Origin: Rheinheimera nanhaiensis E407-8
GTDB taxonomy: Bacteria; Pseudomonadota; Gammaproteobacteria; Enterobacterales; Alteromonadaceae
DNA: 64,000 bases
Direction of reading: 5' to 3'
NCBI RefSeq assembly: GCF_000296695.1
Contig: NZ_BAFK01000018.1
Coordinates: 1-64,000 of the forward strand
Part shown: piece after piece, positions 10,338 to 20,039 of the stretch
Numbering within the stretch: the stretch's first letter is position 1
Layout: each line of letters begins with the position of its first letter
Translations under genes and position numbers: made by a program
Notes under the pieces: generated by a model
Databases searched by the model: none
What the model saw: the letters and a program-made list of their open reading frames with translations, nothing else
What the model was told of the DNA's origin: nothing

Positions 10338-11759
10338 GTGCAGTATTTACCCTTATTTGTAAAGTTAACCGATAAACCGGTGCTGATTGTTGGCGGCGGC
10401 TCAGTGGCGCTGCGTAAAGCGGGTACGCTGTTAAGTGCCGGCGCCAGGCTAACCGTGGTAGCACCGGATTTTGCCGAAGAGTTTATTCAATGGCAGCACG
10501 AAGGCAAAGCGCAGCTGATTAACGGCTATTTTGCGCCAGAGCTGCTGGATGGCAAATTGTTAGTGATTGCCGCTACCGATAACGATGCAGTTAACGCTGC
10601 CGTGTATGACGCCGCCAGCGCGCGTAACATGCTGGTGAACACGGTGGACGACCAACCCAAGTGTGGCTTTATTTTTCCGTCGATCATCGACCGTAGCCCT
10701 ATTTTAATTGCCATTTCCAGCTTTGGCACTGCACCGGTATTAGCCCGCAGGTTGCGTGAAAAGCTGGAAGCTCTACTGCCACAGCATTTAGGCCCGTTGG
10801 CGCAGTTAGTCGGCCGCTTTCGTGACCAGGTTAAAGCCCAAATACACGGCTTTGCCGCCCGGCGGCAATTTTGGGAGCAGGTGTTCGACTCTGACGTAGT
10901 GCGTGATGTGCAGGCCAATCAGCTGCAAAGCGCCGAGCAGCGTCTGCACACTATGCTAGAGCAGCCACAAAGCCAGGCCGGAGAAGTGTATGTGGTCGGC
11001 GCCGGCCCCGGCGATCCGGAGCTGTTAACGTTAAAAGCGCTGCAACTGATGCAACAGGCCGATGTGGTGGTGTACGACTATTTAGTGTCGCCGCAGATCA
11101 TGGAATTGGTGCGCCGTGATGCCGAGCGTATTTGTGTCGGTAAAAAAGCCGGTGACCACTCGGTGCCGCAGCAGGATACCAACCAGTTACTGATTGATTT
11201 AGCCCTGGCCGGTAAAAAAGTCTGCCGCTTAAAAGGCGGCGACCCCTTTATTTTTGGCCGTGGCGGTGAAGAAATTCAGGCGCTGTTGCCGCATAACATT
11301 GCCTTTCAGGTGGTGCCGGGTGTTACCGCAGCGGCCGGCTGTGCCGCCTATGCCGGCATACCGCTGACGCACCGCGACTATGCGCAGAGCGTGCAGTTTG
11401 TTACCGGCCATTGCCGGCCGGATGGCAGCGAACCCGATTGGCACAGCATGAGTAAGAGCAACCAAACGCTGGTGATTTATATGGGCCTGATCAAAGCAGC
11501 GCATATTCAGCAACAATTGATCAGCGCCGGGCGCAGCGCCAGCACGCCGATAGCCATTATTGAAAACGGCAGCCGGCCCGAGCAGCGCATTGTTACCGGT
11601 ACCCTGGCACAACTGGCCAGCTTAATAAATCAGCACCAGCTGGGCTCACCCGCTTTGCTCGTTATAGGCGAAGTGGTAAGCTTGCAGCAGGACTTACATT
11701 GGTTTGGCCAAAGACCGCAAACAGCGGTATTTAGCCAGTCCATTACTCAGATGGAATGA
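10338..11759 (+). CDS. cysG: Siroheme synthase (trifunctional)
   Basis: 473 residues, like E. coli CysG. The N-terminal half is the precorrin-2 dehydrogenase/ferrochelatase ([19 protein letters not shown], then [10 protein letters not shown]); the C-terminal half is the SAM-dependent uroporphyrinogen-III methyltransferase ([53 protein letters not shown]). It makes siroheme from uroporphyrinogen III for the CysI hemoprotein. The start is GTG with GGAG upstream. It heads the operon that continues with cysD-cysN, so the cofactor is made together with sulfate activation. Confidence 0.96.
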   Translation: MQYLPLFVKLTDKPVLIVGGGSVALRKAGTLLSAGARLTVVAPDFAEEFIQWQHEGKAQLINGYFAPELLDGKLLVIAATDNDAVNAAVYDAASARNMLVNTVDDQPKCGFIFPSIIDRSPILIAISSFGTAPVLARRLREKLEALLPQHLGPLAQLVGRFRDQVKAQIHGFAARRQFWEQVFDSDVVRDVQANQLQSAEQRLHTMLEQPQSQAGEVYVVGAGPGDPELLTLKALQLMQQADVVVYDYLVSPQIMELVRRDAERICVGKKAGDHSVPQQDTNQLLIDLALAGKKVCRLKGGDPFIFGRGGEEIQALLPHNIAFQVVPGVTAAAGCAAYAGIPLTHRDYAQSVQFVTGHCRPDGSEPDWHSMSKSNQTLVIYMGLIKAAHIQQQLISAGRSASTPIAIIENGSRPEQRIVTGTLAQLASLINQHQLGSPALLVIGEVVSLQQDLHWFGQRPQTAVFSQSITQME

Positions 11760-11769
11760 GGATCACACT

Positions 11770-12681
11770 ATGTCTGCATTAACAGGCACCTTGTCACACC
11801 TGCAGCAATTAGAGGCGGAAAGCATCCACATTTTCCGCGAAGTGGCGGCCGAATTTAAAAAGCCGGTGATGCTGTATTCAATCGGTAAAGACTCATCGGT
11901 ACTGCTGCATTTGGCGCGCAAAGCCTTTGCACCGGGCAAAATTCCGTTCCCGTTGCTGCATGTCGATACCAACTGGAAGTTTCGCGAGATGATTGAATTT
12001 CGCGATCGGCTAGCCAAAGAGTACAACTTTGAACTGCTGGTGCATAAAAACCCGGAAGGGTTGGCGATGAACATTAACCCCTTTGTGCATGGCAGCGCCA
12101 AACATACCGACATTATGAAAACGCAAAGCTTAAAACAGGCGCTGAACAAGTACGGCTTTGATGCTGCTTTTGGCGGCGCGCGCCGCGACGAAGAAAAGTC
12201 GCGCGCGAAAGAGCGGGTGTATTCGTTTCGTGATAAACACCACCGCTGGGACCCGAAAAACCAGCGGCCGGAACTGTGGAATTTATACAACGGAGCCATT
12301 AACGAAGGCGAAAGTATCCGCGTGTTTCCGCTGTCGAATTGGACAGAGCTCGACATCTGGCTTTATATCCTGCAGGAAAACATCGACATAGTACCGCTGT
12401 ATTTAGCCAAGCCACGGCCGGTGGTAGAGCGTAGCGGCACCCTGATCATGGTAGATGACGAGCGCATGCCGTTGGAGCCGGGCGAAGTGCCACAAATGAA
12501 GTCGGTACGCTTTAGAACCCTGGGCTGCTACCCCTTAACCGGCGCTATTGAATCTACCGCCGATACGTTGGAAGGCATAGTAGAAGAGATGCTGCGCGCC
12601 CGCACATCGGAGCGCCAGGGCCGGGTGATCGATCAGGATCAATCAGGAATGGAACTGAAAAAACGCGAGGGCTATTTCTAA
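11770..12681 (+). CDS. cysD: Sulfate adenylyltransferase subunit 2
   Basis: Catalytic ATP-sulfurylase subunit that forms adenylylsulfate from sulfate and ATP, driven by the GTPase CysN. 303 residues (E. coli about 302) from ATG 11770 with GAGG upstream. PP-loop motif [18 protein letters not shown] near the N-terminus, [15 protein letters not shown] in the middle and the C-terminal ARTSERQGR. Its stop overlaps the cysN ATG by one base. Confidence 0.97.
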   Translation: MSALTGTLSHLQQLEAESIHIFREVAAEFKKPVMLYSIGKDSSVLLHLARKAFAPGKIPFPLLHVDTNWKFREMIEFRDRLAKEYNFELLVHKNPEGLAMNINPFVHGSAKHTDIMKTQSLKQALNKYGFDAAFGGARRDEEKSRAKERVYSFRDKHHRWDPKNQRPELWNLYNGAINEGESIRVFPLSNWTELDIWLYILQENIDIVPLYLAKPRPVVERSGTLIMVDDERMPLEPGEVPQMKSVRFRTLGCYPLTGAIESTADTLEGIVEEMLRARTSERQGRVIDQDQSGMELKKREGYF

Positions 12682-14117
12682 TGTCAGCAACTGTTACCTC
12701 GTTAAACGAGCAGCTAAACACCTTAGGTATTTGTGGTTATCTGCAACAGCATCAGGATAAAGGCCTGCTGCGGGTGCTGACCTGTGGCAGCGTCGATGAC
12801 GGCAAAAGTACCTTAATTGGCCGCCTGCTGCACGACAGCCAGCAGTTATATGATGATCAGCTCGATGCGCTTAAGCGCGACCATAAAGGCCGCAACAGCG
12901 ACGGCGAGCTGGAACTGGCCATGCTGGTAGACGGCCTGCAGGCCGAGCGCGAGCAAGGTATTACCATAGATGTGGCTTACCGGTATTTTTCTACTACCGA
13001 GCGTAAATTTATTCTGGCCGACACGCCGGGCCACGAACAGTACACCCGCAATATGGCCACCGGCGCCTCTACTTCAGATGTCGCGATATTGCTGATTGAC
13101 GCCCGCTACGGCGTACAAACGCAAACCCGCCGCCACAGCTTTATTTGTTCCTTGCTGGGCATTAAGCATTTAATCGTGGCGGTCAATAAAATGGATATCG
13201 TTGGCTACAGCGAAGATACCTACAACGCCATTAAGCAGGATGTGCAGGCGTTAATGGCGCAGCTGCAGGTACCTACTGTAGATGTGGTGCCGATCAGCGC
13301 CCTCAAAGGCGAGAACATTCTGACCTTATCGGCCAATATGCCCTGGTACAGTGGCACTGCCCTGCTACCGCTGCTGGAAACTTTGCCGATACCACAACGT
13401 GGCGGCGCAGCAACACGCTTTCCGGTACAGTATGTTAACCGGCCAGATCTGAACTTCCGTGGTTTTGCCGGTAACTTAGTCAGCGGCCGCTTAGCCGTAG
13501 GCCAGACCGTCACTGCTTATCCGTCCGGTAAAAGAAGTACCATTAAGCAGATTGTGACCTTTGAAGGCGAGCAGCCCTCGGCCATTGCCGGCCAGGCCAT
13601 CACCATTACGCTGAATGATGAAATTGACGTCAGCCGCGGCGACTGGCTGGTGCCATCAGATGAAACGGTTAACCTGACCAACCGCGCACTGGCCTATCTG
13701 GTGTGGTTTAACGACCAGCCGCTGCAGACCGGCCGGTTGTACGACTTAAAACTGGCAACGCGCAAAAGCAGTGTCAGCATTAACCGGCTAAACCATAAGG
13801 TAAATGTGAATACGCTGGTGCAAGAAGCCGCTGAGCAAGTGGCGATGAATGACATTGCGCTGGTTGAGCTGGAGCTAACTGAAACCCAGCCGCTGGACAC
13901 CTTTAAAAACCAGCCGGGTACCGGCAATTTTATTCTGATTGACCGCCTGACCAATGCCACAGTAGCGGCGGGGATTATTCAGAACGTGCTGGCAGAAGAA
14001 AAACCGGTCGCCGCCGACATCAGCGCCTTTGAGCTGGAGTTAAATGCACTGATCCGCAAACACTTCCCGCATTGGGGAGCGCAGGATGTGCGCGAGCTGT
14101 TTAAGGGTAAAGCCTGA
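12681..14117 (+). CDS. cysN: Sulfate adenylyltransferase subunit 1 (GTPase)
   Basis: Elongation-factor-like GTPase that powers CysD. 478 residues. G motifs are clear: G1 GSVDDGKSTLIGRLLHDS, G3 DTPGHEQYTRNMATG and G4 NKMD, followed by EF-Tu-like beta-barrel domains. It lacks the APS-kinase fusion found in some bacteria, in keeping with a separate cysC downstream. Overlaps cysD and the following permease gene by one base each. Confidence 0.97.
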   Translation: MSATVTSLNEQLNTLGICGYLQQHQDKGLLRVLTCGSVDDGKSTLIGRLLHDSQQLYDDQLDALKRDHKGRNSDGELELAMLVDGLQAEREQGITIDVAYRYFSTTERKFILADTPGHEQYTRNMATGASTSDVAILLIDARYGVQTQTRRHSFICSLLGIKHLIVAVNKMDIVGYSEDTYNAIKQDVQALMAQLQVPTVDVVPISALKGENILTLSANMPWYSGTALLPLLETLPIPQRGGAATRFPVQYVNRPDLNFRGFAGNLVSGRLAVGQTVTAYPSGKRSTIKQIVTFEGEQPSAIAGQAITITLNDEIDVSRGDWLVPSDETVNLTNRALAYLVWFNDQPLQTGRLYDLKLATRKSSVSINRLNHKVNVNTLVQEAAEQVAMNDIALVELELTETQPLDTFKNQPGTGNFILIDRLTNATVAAGIIQNVLAEEKPVAADISAFELELNALIRKHFPHWGAQDVRELFKGKA

Positions 14118-15838
14118 TGACGTATCAGCAGTATGGTGTGATCCTGCTGCTGCTGGCGCTGGTAGCGGCACTGATCTTCAGTAAACGCTCACCGGCGCTG
14201 TGGTTTGGTGGTGCCCTGTTGCTTAGCTATCTGGTCGGCTGGTTACCGCTGGACAAAGCGCTGGAAAATTTCGCCAATCCGTCACTTATTACACTGCTAC
14301 TGCTGCTATTAGTGTCGATTGGCATTGAAAAATCGCAATTAGTCAGCTGGTTAAGCCGCGGTTTTGCCGGCAAGCGCCTCGGCAGTGTGATTGCCCGGCT
14401 TAGCTTATCCAGTGCTTTTATGTCGGCCTTTATTAACAACACGGCGGTGGTGTCTACCTTAATGTCGTCGCTGCGGCATCATAACCATTTTGCGGCGTCT
14501 AAATTGCTGCTGCCGTTATCCTACAGCGCCATTTTAGGCGGCATGTTAACGCTGATCGGCACCTCGACTAACTTAATCGTTAACGGCTTTGTCGAACAAA
14601 GCGGCCACCCGGGTCTGGGCTTTTTCGACTTTACCCTGCTCGGGGCTCTGGTGCTTACCGCCGGTATTATTGTGCTGGTGATTGGCAGCCGCTGGCTGCC
14701 GGACAACAGTAAAAGCATTGAGCAGACCACGCCCTACTATTTAACCGCGCATGTCCGGGCCGACAGCCAGTTAATTGGTAAAACCGTAGAGCAAAACCAG
14801 CTGCGTGAGCTGCAGGCACTGTTTTTGGCTGAAATTCAGCGTGGCCCTGAGCGGCTGTGTCCGGTAACACCAGACACCATTATCGCCGCTGGCGATGAGC
14901 TGCGCTTTGTCGGCGATTTAGCCGCCGTATCACGCTTACAGCAGTTCCCCGGCCTGGAGTTGCTGCGCCGCGATGAGCATCAGGGCGAACTGCTGGAAGC
15001 CGTGCTCAGTTACAGCTCGCGCCTGGTGGGTAAAAGTTTAAAGCAAATCCGTTTTCGTCATGAGTATGATGCGGTGGTAATAGCAGTGCGCCGCGGCCAT
15101 GAGCGCTTGCAGGGTGGGCTGGGTGACTTGGTGCTGCACGCCGGCGATGTGCTGATTTTATCAGTCGGTAAACATTTTCCCGGCCAGCATCAGCTAAACC
15201 AGGAATTTATCTACGTTAATGGCCTGTCTATTGCCACGCCATTGCCGAAACAGCGCAGCCATTGGGTGCTGGCCAGTTTTGCGCTGGCGCTGACGCTGTC
15301 TGTCGTTGAGGTTATCCCACTGATTAAGAGCTTGCCGGTGTTGCTGTTGCTGTATGTCGCAGGCGGTGCGGTCAGCGTTAACGAGATTAAAAGCCGCTTT
15401 CCGCTGGAGCTATGGGTGATTGTTGGCTCGGCTATAGGCCTGGCCCAGCTGATGATCGCAACCGGTGTGGCGGGCAGTGTTGCCAACGGCTTAATTAGCC
15501 TGGTCGAGGGCTATGGCGCCTATGGTGCCCTGGTGGCGGTGTTTGTCGCCACCTGGCTGTTTACCGAGCTGGTGACCAATAACGCCGCGGCGGCACTGAC
15601 CTTCCCGATTGCTTATGCCATCGCACAGAATTTAGGCGTCGATCCGGTGCCGTTTTTTATGGCGGTGGCCTTTGGCGCCTCAGCCAGCTTTATCTCGCCC
15701 TTTGGTTATCAGACTAACCTGATGGTGTACTCGGCCGGTAACTATCAGCTAAAAGACTACATTCGTCTGGGCGTGCCAATGGCTCTGGCGTACTCGTTAG
15801 TGGTGCTGATCTTTCTGCCGCTGATTTATCCGTTTTAA
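14117..15838 (+). CDS. SLC13-family permease with RCK domains, probable sulfate importer
   Basis: 573 residues. About six hydrophobic segments, then two regulatory RCK_C (TrkA-C-like) modules (roughly residues 205-290 and 295-370), then a second block of membrane segments. The two SLC13/DASS signature loops, each with an Asn-Thr motif, are present (GTSTNLIVNGF and TNNAAAALTFPIA). It lies between cysN and cysC with a one-base overlap to cysN, so sodium-coupled sulfate uptake is the likely role; no cysTWA-type ABC transporter is present in the window. Transport of other divalent anions cannot be excluded from sequence. Confidence 0.85.
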   Translation: MTYQQYGVILLLLALVAALIFSKRSPALWFGGALLLSYLVGWLPLDKALENFANPSLITLLLLLLVSIGIEKSQLVSWLSRGFAGKRLGSVIARLSLSSAFMSAFINNTAVVSTLMSSLRHHNHFAASKLLLPLSYSAILGGMLTLIGTSTNLIVNGFVEQSGHPGLGFFDFTLLGALVLTAGIIVLVIGSRWLPDNSKSIEQTTPYYLTAHVRADSQLIGKTVEQNQLRELQALFLAEIQRGPERLCPVTPDTIIAAGDELRFVGDLAAVSRLQQFPGLELLRRDEHQGELLEAVLSYSSRLVGKSLKQIRFRHEYDAVVIAVRRGHERLQGGLGDLVLHAGDVLILSVGKHFPGQHQLNQEFIYVNGLSIATPLPKQRSHWVLASFALALTLSVVEVIPLIKSLPVLLLLYVAGGAVSVNEIKSRFPLELWVIVGSAIGLAQLMIATGVAGSVANGLISLVEGYGAYGALVAVFVATWLFTELVTNNAAAALTFPIAYAIAQNLGVDPVPFFMAVAFGASASFISPFGYQTNLMVYSAGNYQLKDYIRLGVPMALAYSLVVLIFLPLIYPF

Positions 15839-15851
15839 GTGAAGTAACTGC

Positions 15852-16451
15852 ATGAACGCAAACAATATTAAATGGCAACAACACGACATTAATTCCCAAA
15901 GCCGCGAGGCGTTATTTGGCCATAAAAGCGCGGTGATCTGGTTTACCGGCTTATCCGGCTCGGGCAAATCGACTATCGCTAATGCGCTGGAGCAAGCGTT
16001 AGCCGCACAAGGCAAGCACACCTATTTGCTCGATGGCGACAATGTGCGCCACGGCCTGTGTGCCGACCTGGGTTTTAGTGCACAGGACAGAACCGAGAAT
16101 CTGCGCCGTGTCGGTGCCGTCGCCGGCTTAATGGTCGATGCCGGTTTGCTGGTATTAAGTGCTTTTATCTCGCCCTACCGTAATCAGCGTGAACTGGTAA
16201 AAAGCTTTATTCCACAAGGTAAGTTTATTGAAGTGCATATCGCCACGCCGCTGGAAGTCTGTGAGCAGCGCGACGTCAAAGGCCTGTATAAAAAAGCCCG
16301 TGCCGGTGAAATCAGCCACTTTACCGGTATTTCCGACCCATACGAAGCGCCCGAAGCAGCCGATTTGGTGCTGGACACGTCAGTGACCTCGCTACAAGAT
16401 AGCGTGCAGCAATTGCTGGCATTGCTGAAAGAAAAGCAGATTATCAGCTGA
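15852..16451 (+). CDS. cysC: Adenylylsulfate kinase
   Basis: Phosphorylates APS to PAPS, the CysH substrate. 199 residues. P-loop [18 protein letters not shown]-binding [16 protein letters not shown], then [10 protein letters not shown] and the C-terminal [18 protein letters not shown]. It follows the permease after only 13 bases and precedes a structured repeat and cysQ in the same direction. Confidence 0.97.
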   Translation: MNANNIKWQQHDINSQSREALFGHKSAVIWFTGLSGSGKSTIANALEQALAAQGKHTYLLDGDNVRHGLCADLGFSAQDRTENLRRVGAVAGLMVDAGLLVLSAFISPYRNQRELVKSFIPQGKFIEVHIATPLEVCEQRDVKGLYKKARAGEISHFTGISDPYEAPEAADLVLDTSVTSLQDSVQQLLALLKEKQIIS

Positions 16452-16455
16452 TGCC

Positions 16456-16572
16456 AAGGCGCAGCGACAAGGTGTACTTTCGTAGCAGCGGCAGGGATGC
16501 CGCGCAGGCTGAGACAGCACAGGGACGTGCTGTTGAAGGCGGCGAAGAAAGTATTTCCTTGTCGCTACGCTT
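16456..16572 (+). repeat. Structured intergenic repeat, copy 1 (between cysC and cysQ)
   Basis: A long imperfect inverted repeat (arms 16456-16481 and 16547-16572, sharing GAAAGTA..CCTTGTCGCT.CGC) encloses two small hairpins: GCGGCA-GGGA-TGCCGC (16488-16503) and CAGCAC-AGGGAC-GTGCTG (16515-16532). The same inner plan, GGCA-NGGA-TGCC followed by AC-AGGGAC-GT, recurs at 37.7 kb. It occupies nearly all the spacer and contains no credible gene. Confidence 0.7.
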
Positions 16573-16631
16573 AAAACTGAGCTGAAAGCTCCGACTTTCA
16601 GGTGTAATGCCCAAAACAAAAGGTTACTTAG

Positions 16632-17393
16632 ATGAACTATTTACCCGCCATTATCGATATCGCTGAACAAGCCGGTCAGGCGATCCTGGCGGTCTATCAG
16701 CAAGATAACGCCGCCTTTAATATCACTGGCAAGGCCGACGACTCACCGCTTACCGCGGCCGATTTAGCCGCACACCAACTGATTGTTAAAGCGTTAACGG
16801 CTCTTACACCCGAACTGCCGATATTGTCAGAAGAAGCGGCCGATATCAGCTGGGATATCCGAAAGACCTGGCAGCGCTACTGGTTAGTCGACCCCTTAGA
16901 TGGCACTAAAGAGTTTATTAAACGCAACGGTGAGTTCACGGTAAATATTGCACTGATTGAACAGGGCGAGCCGGTGCTGGGCGTTATTCATGCGCCGGTA
17001 TTGAACAAAACCTACTATGCCGCTAAAGGCCAGGGTGCCTTTTTAAAACAAGGCGCCACTAGCAAGGCCATTGCAGTAGCCACGCCGGGTGATGTTGTAC
17101 GTGTAGTCGGCAGCCGCAGCCACCCCAGCCCCGATCTAGCCGGTTATCTGCAGCAGTTTGCCAGGCATGATATGGTGCCGGTCGGCAGTTCGTTAAAGTT
17201 TTGCCTGGTTGCTGAAGGCGCTGCCGATGTGTATCCGCGCTTTGGCCCTACTATGCAATGGGACACCGGTGCCGGCCATATAATTGCACTGGAAGCCGGC
17301 GCCAGCGTGCAGTTTGACGGTATTGCCAGCCAGGTGTATCAGCGGGAAAACCTGCGCAACCCCAACTTTATTGTCTCGGCGCTAGCCGACTAA
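16632..17393 (+). CDS. cysQ: 3'(2'),5'-bisphosphate nucleotidase
   Basis: Hydrolyses 3'-phosphoadenosine 5'-phosphate (PAP), the toxic by-product of CysH, to AMP. 253 residues of the inositol-monophosphatase fold: metal-binding SEEA and DPLDGTKEFIKRNGEFTVNIAL, then a C-terminal WDTGAGHIIALEAGA. It follows cysC after the repeat in the same direction, so the operon removes PAP as it makes and uses PAPS. Confidence 0.94.
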   Translation: MNYLPAIIDIAEQAGQAILAVYQQDNAAFNITGKADDSPLTAADLAAHQLIVKALTALTPELPILSEEAADISWDIRKTWQRYWLVDPLDGTKEFIKRNGEFTVNIALIEQGEPVLGVIHAPVLNKTYYAAKGQGAFLKQGATSKAIAVATPGDVVRVVGSRSHPSPDLAGYLQQFARHDMVPVGSSLKFCLVAEGAADVYPRFGPTMQWDTGAGHIIALEAGASVQFDGIASQVYQRENLRNPNFIVSALAD

Positions 17394-17449
17394 ATAGCGA
17401 CTACTCGCCTTAAAATGGTTACACTAAGCGCAACATAAGTAGGTGATGT

Positions 17450-18145
17450 ATGCGTTTAGATAAATTTATATGTGACTGTACCGGTGTAACCCGCAGCCAG
17501 GCCGGTAAATTAATTCGCCAGGGGCTGGTAACGCTAAACGGCGAAACGGTAAAACAGGCTGCCTTGCAGGTAAAAGATACCGATGTGGTCTGTTTGGACG
17601 ACGAACAACTACAACTGATTGGCCTGCGCTATTTTATTATGCATAAGCCGCAAGGCTATGTCTGCTCGACCGACGACCCCGATCACCTTACCGTATTCAC
17701 ACTGATGGATGAACCTTTGGTTGAGCGTCTGCATACCGTCGGCAGATTAGATTTAGATACCACAGGCCTGGTGCTGCTCACCGATGACGGCCAGTGGTCA
17801 CATCGTATCAGCAGCCCCAAGCATCATGTGGCGAAAACCTATCGCGTCTGGACGGCAGACCCTATCCCGCCAGAGGCGGTGCAGCAATTTGCTGCAGGCG
17901 TGATGCTGCGCAATGAGAAAACCGCCACCCTGCCAGCCGAGCTGGAACTTACCGGCGACAGCGAAGCCCTGCTCACTATCCACGAAGGCCGCTACCATCA
18001 GGTAAAGCGCATGTTTGCTGCTATCGGTAATAAAGTGGTGCGGCTACACCGCGAAAAGATAGGTGGCCTGCAACTGCCGGATGATTTGGCAGAGGGTGAG
18101 TATCGGCAACTGACAGCGGCTGAATTGACGCTGCTTAAGGTATAG
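17450..18145 (+). CDS. rsuA: 16S rRNA pseudouridine-516 synthase
   Basis: 231 residues. An N-terminal S4-like RNA-binding domain (MRLDKFI...TRSQAGKLIRQGLVTLNG) is followed by the RsuA/RluB catalytic domain with GRLDLDTTGLVLLTDDG, whose Asp is catalytic, and GRYHQVKRMFAAIGN. The KPQGYVCSTDDPDH segment is typical of RsuA rather than RluB/E/F. It lies 56 bases after cysQ and is probably co-transcribed, although unrelated to sulfur metabolism. Confidence 0.9.
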   Translation: MRLDKFICDCTGVTRSQAGKLIRQGLVTLNGETVKQAALQVKDTDVVCLDDEQLQLIGLRYFIMHKPQGYVCSTDDPDHLTVFTLMDEPLVERLHTVGRLDLDTTGLVLLTDDGQWSHRISSPKHHVAKTYRVWTADPIPPEAVQQFAAGVMLRNEKTATLPAELELTGDSEALLTIHEGRYHQVKRMFAAIGNKVVRLHREKIGGLQLPDDLAEGEYRQLTAAELTLLKV

Positions 18146-18149
18146 CCAG

Positions 18150-18776
18150 ATGCGGGCAATGTTGTGTGGCTTACTACTGTTTAGTATCGTGACGTCGGCG
18201 CAACCGGCGGACTGGCAGTTATATAAAGCTGATGACGTTACCACTGTAGAGTATCGCCGCAGCGATGCTCAGTTGCTGCAAATCCGCGCGGTTACCGAAG
18301 CCGATTCTAAGATCAGTGCTTTTTTGCACCTGTTAGAAGACACTGCCAGTATCAGCAACTGGGTCGCCAATAGTGAAAAAGCTGAGTTGCTGGCTAAGCC
18401 AGATGGCAACACCCATCTAGTGCATACTTATTTCAGCGCGCCCTGGCCGGTATCAAAGCGCGACATGGTAACGCAATCAGTCTGGCAACAGGACGCCGCT
18501 TCTGGCGTATTGACACTATTAATATCCGATATGGGTGAGCATTTTCCGCCAGTTAACGGATATGTGCGGATGCAACAGGTACAGGGGCAATGGACACTAA
18601 CCCCGCTAGGGAATGGCCGCATTAAAATTGCGTATCAGGGCCAGGCAGACCCTGCCGGAAAATTACCCCGCTTTATCGCCGATAAAGTGGCGTTAAAGGC
18701 GACATTGTCTACATTCAAGCAGTTGTCACAGTTACTGGCGCAGTACCAGAAGCCCTATTCAGGGATTTCGGAATAG
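18150..18776 (+). CDS. START-domain secreted protein
   Basis: 208 residues with a short signal peptide (MRAMLCGLLLFSIVTSAQPA). The mature part resembles bacterial START/SRPBCC lipid-binding proteins: WQLYKADDVTTVEYRRSD, LEDTASISNWVANSEKAELL, YFSAPWPVSKRDMVTQSVW and a last helix ATLSTFKQLSQLL. Probably a periplasmic hydrophobic-ligand carrier; the ligand is unknown. It starts four bases after the rsuA stop, so it is the last gene of that transcript. Confidence 0.75.
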   Translation: MRAMLCGLLLFSIVTSAQPADWQLYKADDVTTVEYRRSDAQLLQIRAVTEADSKISAFLHLLEDTASISNWVANSEKAELLAKPDGNTHLVHTYFSAPWPVSKRDMVTQSVWQQDAASGVLTLLISDMGEHFPPVNGYVRMQQVQGQWTLTPLGNGRIKIAYQGQADPAGKLPRFIADKVALKATLSTFKQLSQLLAQYQKPYSGISE

Positions 18777-18977
18777 CCAACTTACCAAGCAAAATTAAAC
18801 TTTATATTCTTACCACAACTTGAAACTAGTTACTTCTTAAAGTACATTCTTATCGCGTTGATAGCGCCCGGATATTGAGTTGCAAAGCAAGGATTGCTGA
18901 AATAGACCTTCTTTTCAATCTTACCTGTGTCAGGTTAAAAATATCCGCCTCAATATAAAAAACAAGGATAATAAAAA

Positions 18978-19568
18978 TTGAAAATGATTCGTCTGATAGT
19001 GCTTTTTATTGGTGTGACTCTTATTGCAGGTTGTACTATTAAACATCCTATTGCTAAGGATTATTCCCAATATCTTGCAAATAATAAAGGTGAAGTAACT
19101 TTACCAAAATCCACATTAGAAGCTGATTATGAAATTGATTCAGCCACAGAAACGCATCGGTATGAGTTCCGCGCCGCTACTGTCGGCTATGCCCATTTGT
19201 GGATCGTGGAATTTGGTCAGATGTTGGAGGCTACGCTGCAATCTGATGATGTACAAGCTTCATTTGGAAAATTGAGTAAAATCAATGGAACACCACAGAA
19301 TTCAGGACTATTGCGCTTTAATCTTGAAAACTATGAGTTTAAAGATCATATGGCTCATGTAACTTTGAATATCAGCTTGGAGCAGGACGGTAAAACAGTA
19401 CTGAACAAAACCTATCATGCCAAAGGAAAGTCGCAAGGCGGTAAAATGTTTTTTGGCGGTCCTTTTGCCATGAAAAATGCAACACAGCAGTCTACCAAAT
19501 TTGCTATTGACGAAATTCTGCGGGATTTTATCAACGATACTAAAGCGGCAACTGTCGCAGCGCGCTAA
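18978..19568 (+). CDS. Lipoprotein of unknown function
   Basis: 196 residues. The N-terminus (LIVLFIGVTLIAGC) carries the lipobox LIAGC. The mature part has alternating beta-type sequence and a glycine patch (GKSQGGKMFFGGPFAMKN). The start may be TTG 18978 (GGAT about 10 bases before) or ATG 18984. Base composition is more AT-rich than the neighbouring cys genes, and the 200-base spacer upstream is AT-rich too, so it has its own promoter and may have been acquired separately. Family not recognised. Confidence 0.65.
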   Translation: MKMIRLIVLFIGVTLIAGCTIKHPIAKDYSQYLANNKGEVTLPKSTLEADYEIDSATETHRYEFRAATVGYAHLWIVEFGQMLEATLQSDDVQASFGKLSKINGTPQNSGLLRFNLENYEFKDHMAHVTLNISLEQDGKTVLNKTYHAKGKSQGGKMFFGGPFAMKNATQQSTKFAIDEILRDFINDTKAATVAAR

Positions 19569-19580
19569 TAGCATATAGCG

Positions 19581-19603
19581 AAGGCGCCAAAAATCGGCGC
19601 CTT
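19581..19603. terminator. Hairpin between convergent genes
   Basis: Perfect stem AAGGCGCC / GGCGCCTT (19581-19588 and 19596-19603) with a 7-nt loop, in a 39-base gap between two genes that converge. It could end both transcripts. There is no long T run on either side, so strength is uncertain. Confidence 0.5.
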
Positions 19604-19607
19604 ATCG

Positions 19608-20039
19608 TTAGAATTTTACGAGATCACCTTTTAAAGCGACACCGGCCATAATGGCACCGGCACCACACTGAAATTCCGTCGCGCTGCTGAATTCTTTGTT
19701 CTGATAATTAGAACGGATATTCACCACAGCATCATACCCGCGTTGCTGCGCGGCTTCCTGCAACACTTTTAATGCTGATAGCAACACCCACTGACAGGCT
19801 TCTTCATCTGATTTGCCAAAAGCATTGGTTTTGCGGCTGGTAGACGTTTCGCCCCAATTTTTGCTGATTGCCGGGTGTTCCTGGCCGGCAAAATATACCG
19901 GCACATTGTGTAGCGCCTGCTTGGCTTTTTCGGTGCCGATAATGCTGTCCAGCGGTAAAGTCAGCACGTCGTTACGGGCCTGAGCGGCGCCACTGACTAC
20001 CGCGGCAGATAACGCCAGTAGGGTGATAATTTTATTCAT
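19608..20039 (-). CDS. Small secreted protein, weakly YbjQ-like
   Basis: 143 residues from ATG 20039, with AAGGAT about 8 bases upstream; longer starts would hide the signal peptide (MNKIITLLALSAAVVSGAAQA). The mature part begins with a beta strand, has GETSTSRKTNAFGKSDEEAC and ends with AAQQRGYDAVVNIRSNY...ATEFQCGAGAIMAGVALKGDLVKF. The GYDAVVNIR...F...G.A pattern recalls the YbjQ/heavy-metal-binding-like fold, and similar proteins are often mislabelled as excinuclease subunits. Function unknown. Confidence 0.65.
   Translation of the reverse strand: MNKIITLLALSAAVVSGAAQARNDVLTLPLDSIIGTEKAKQALHNVPVYFAGQEHPAISKNWGETSTSRKTNAFGKSDEEACQWVLLSALKVLQEAAQQRGYDAVVNIRSNYQNKEFSSATEFQCGAGAIMAGVALKGDLVKF

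Noticed and set aside
10526-10918. A 130-codon open frame antisense to cysG
   Set aside because: Antisense shadow of the conserved N-terminal CysG domain; composition is not protein-like.
11763-12356. A 197-codon open frame antisense to cysD
   Set aside because: It lies fully inside a strong cysD frame and has a Ser/Arg/Cys-rich composition typical of an antisense shadow, with no ribosome site or family likeness.
16392-16619. A minus-strand open frame across the cysC end and repeat copy 1
   Set aside because: It consists of the structured repeat plus antisense cysC; the inverted repeat explains the sequence better.
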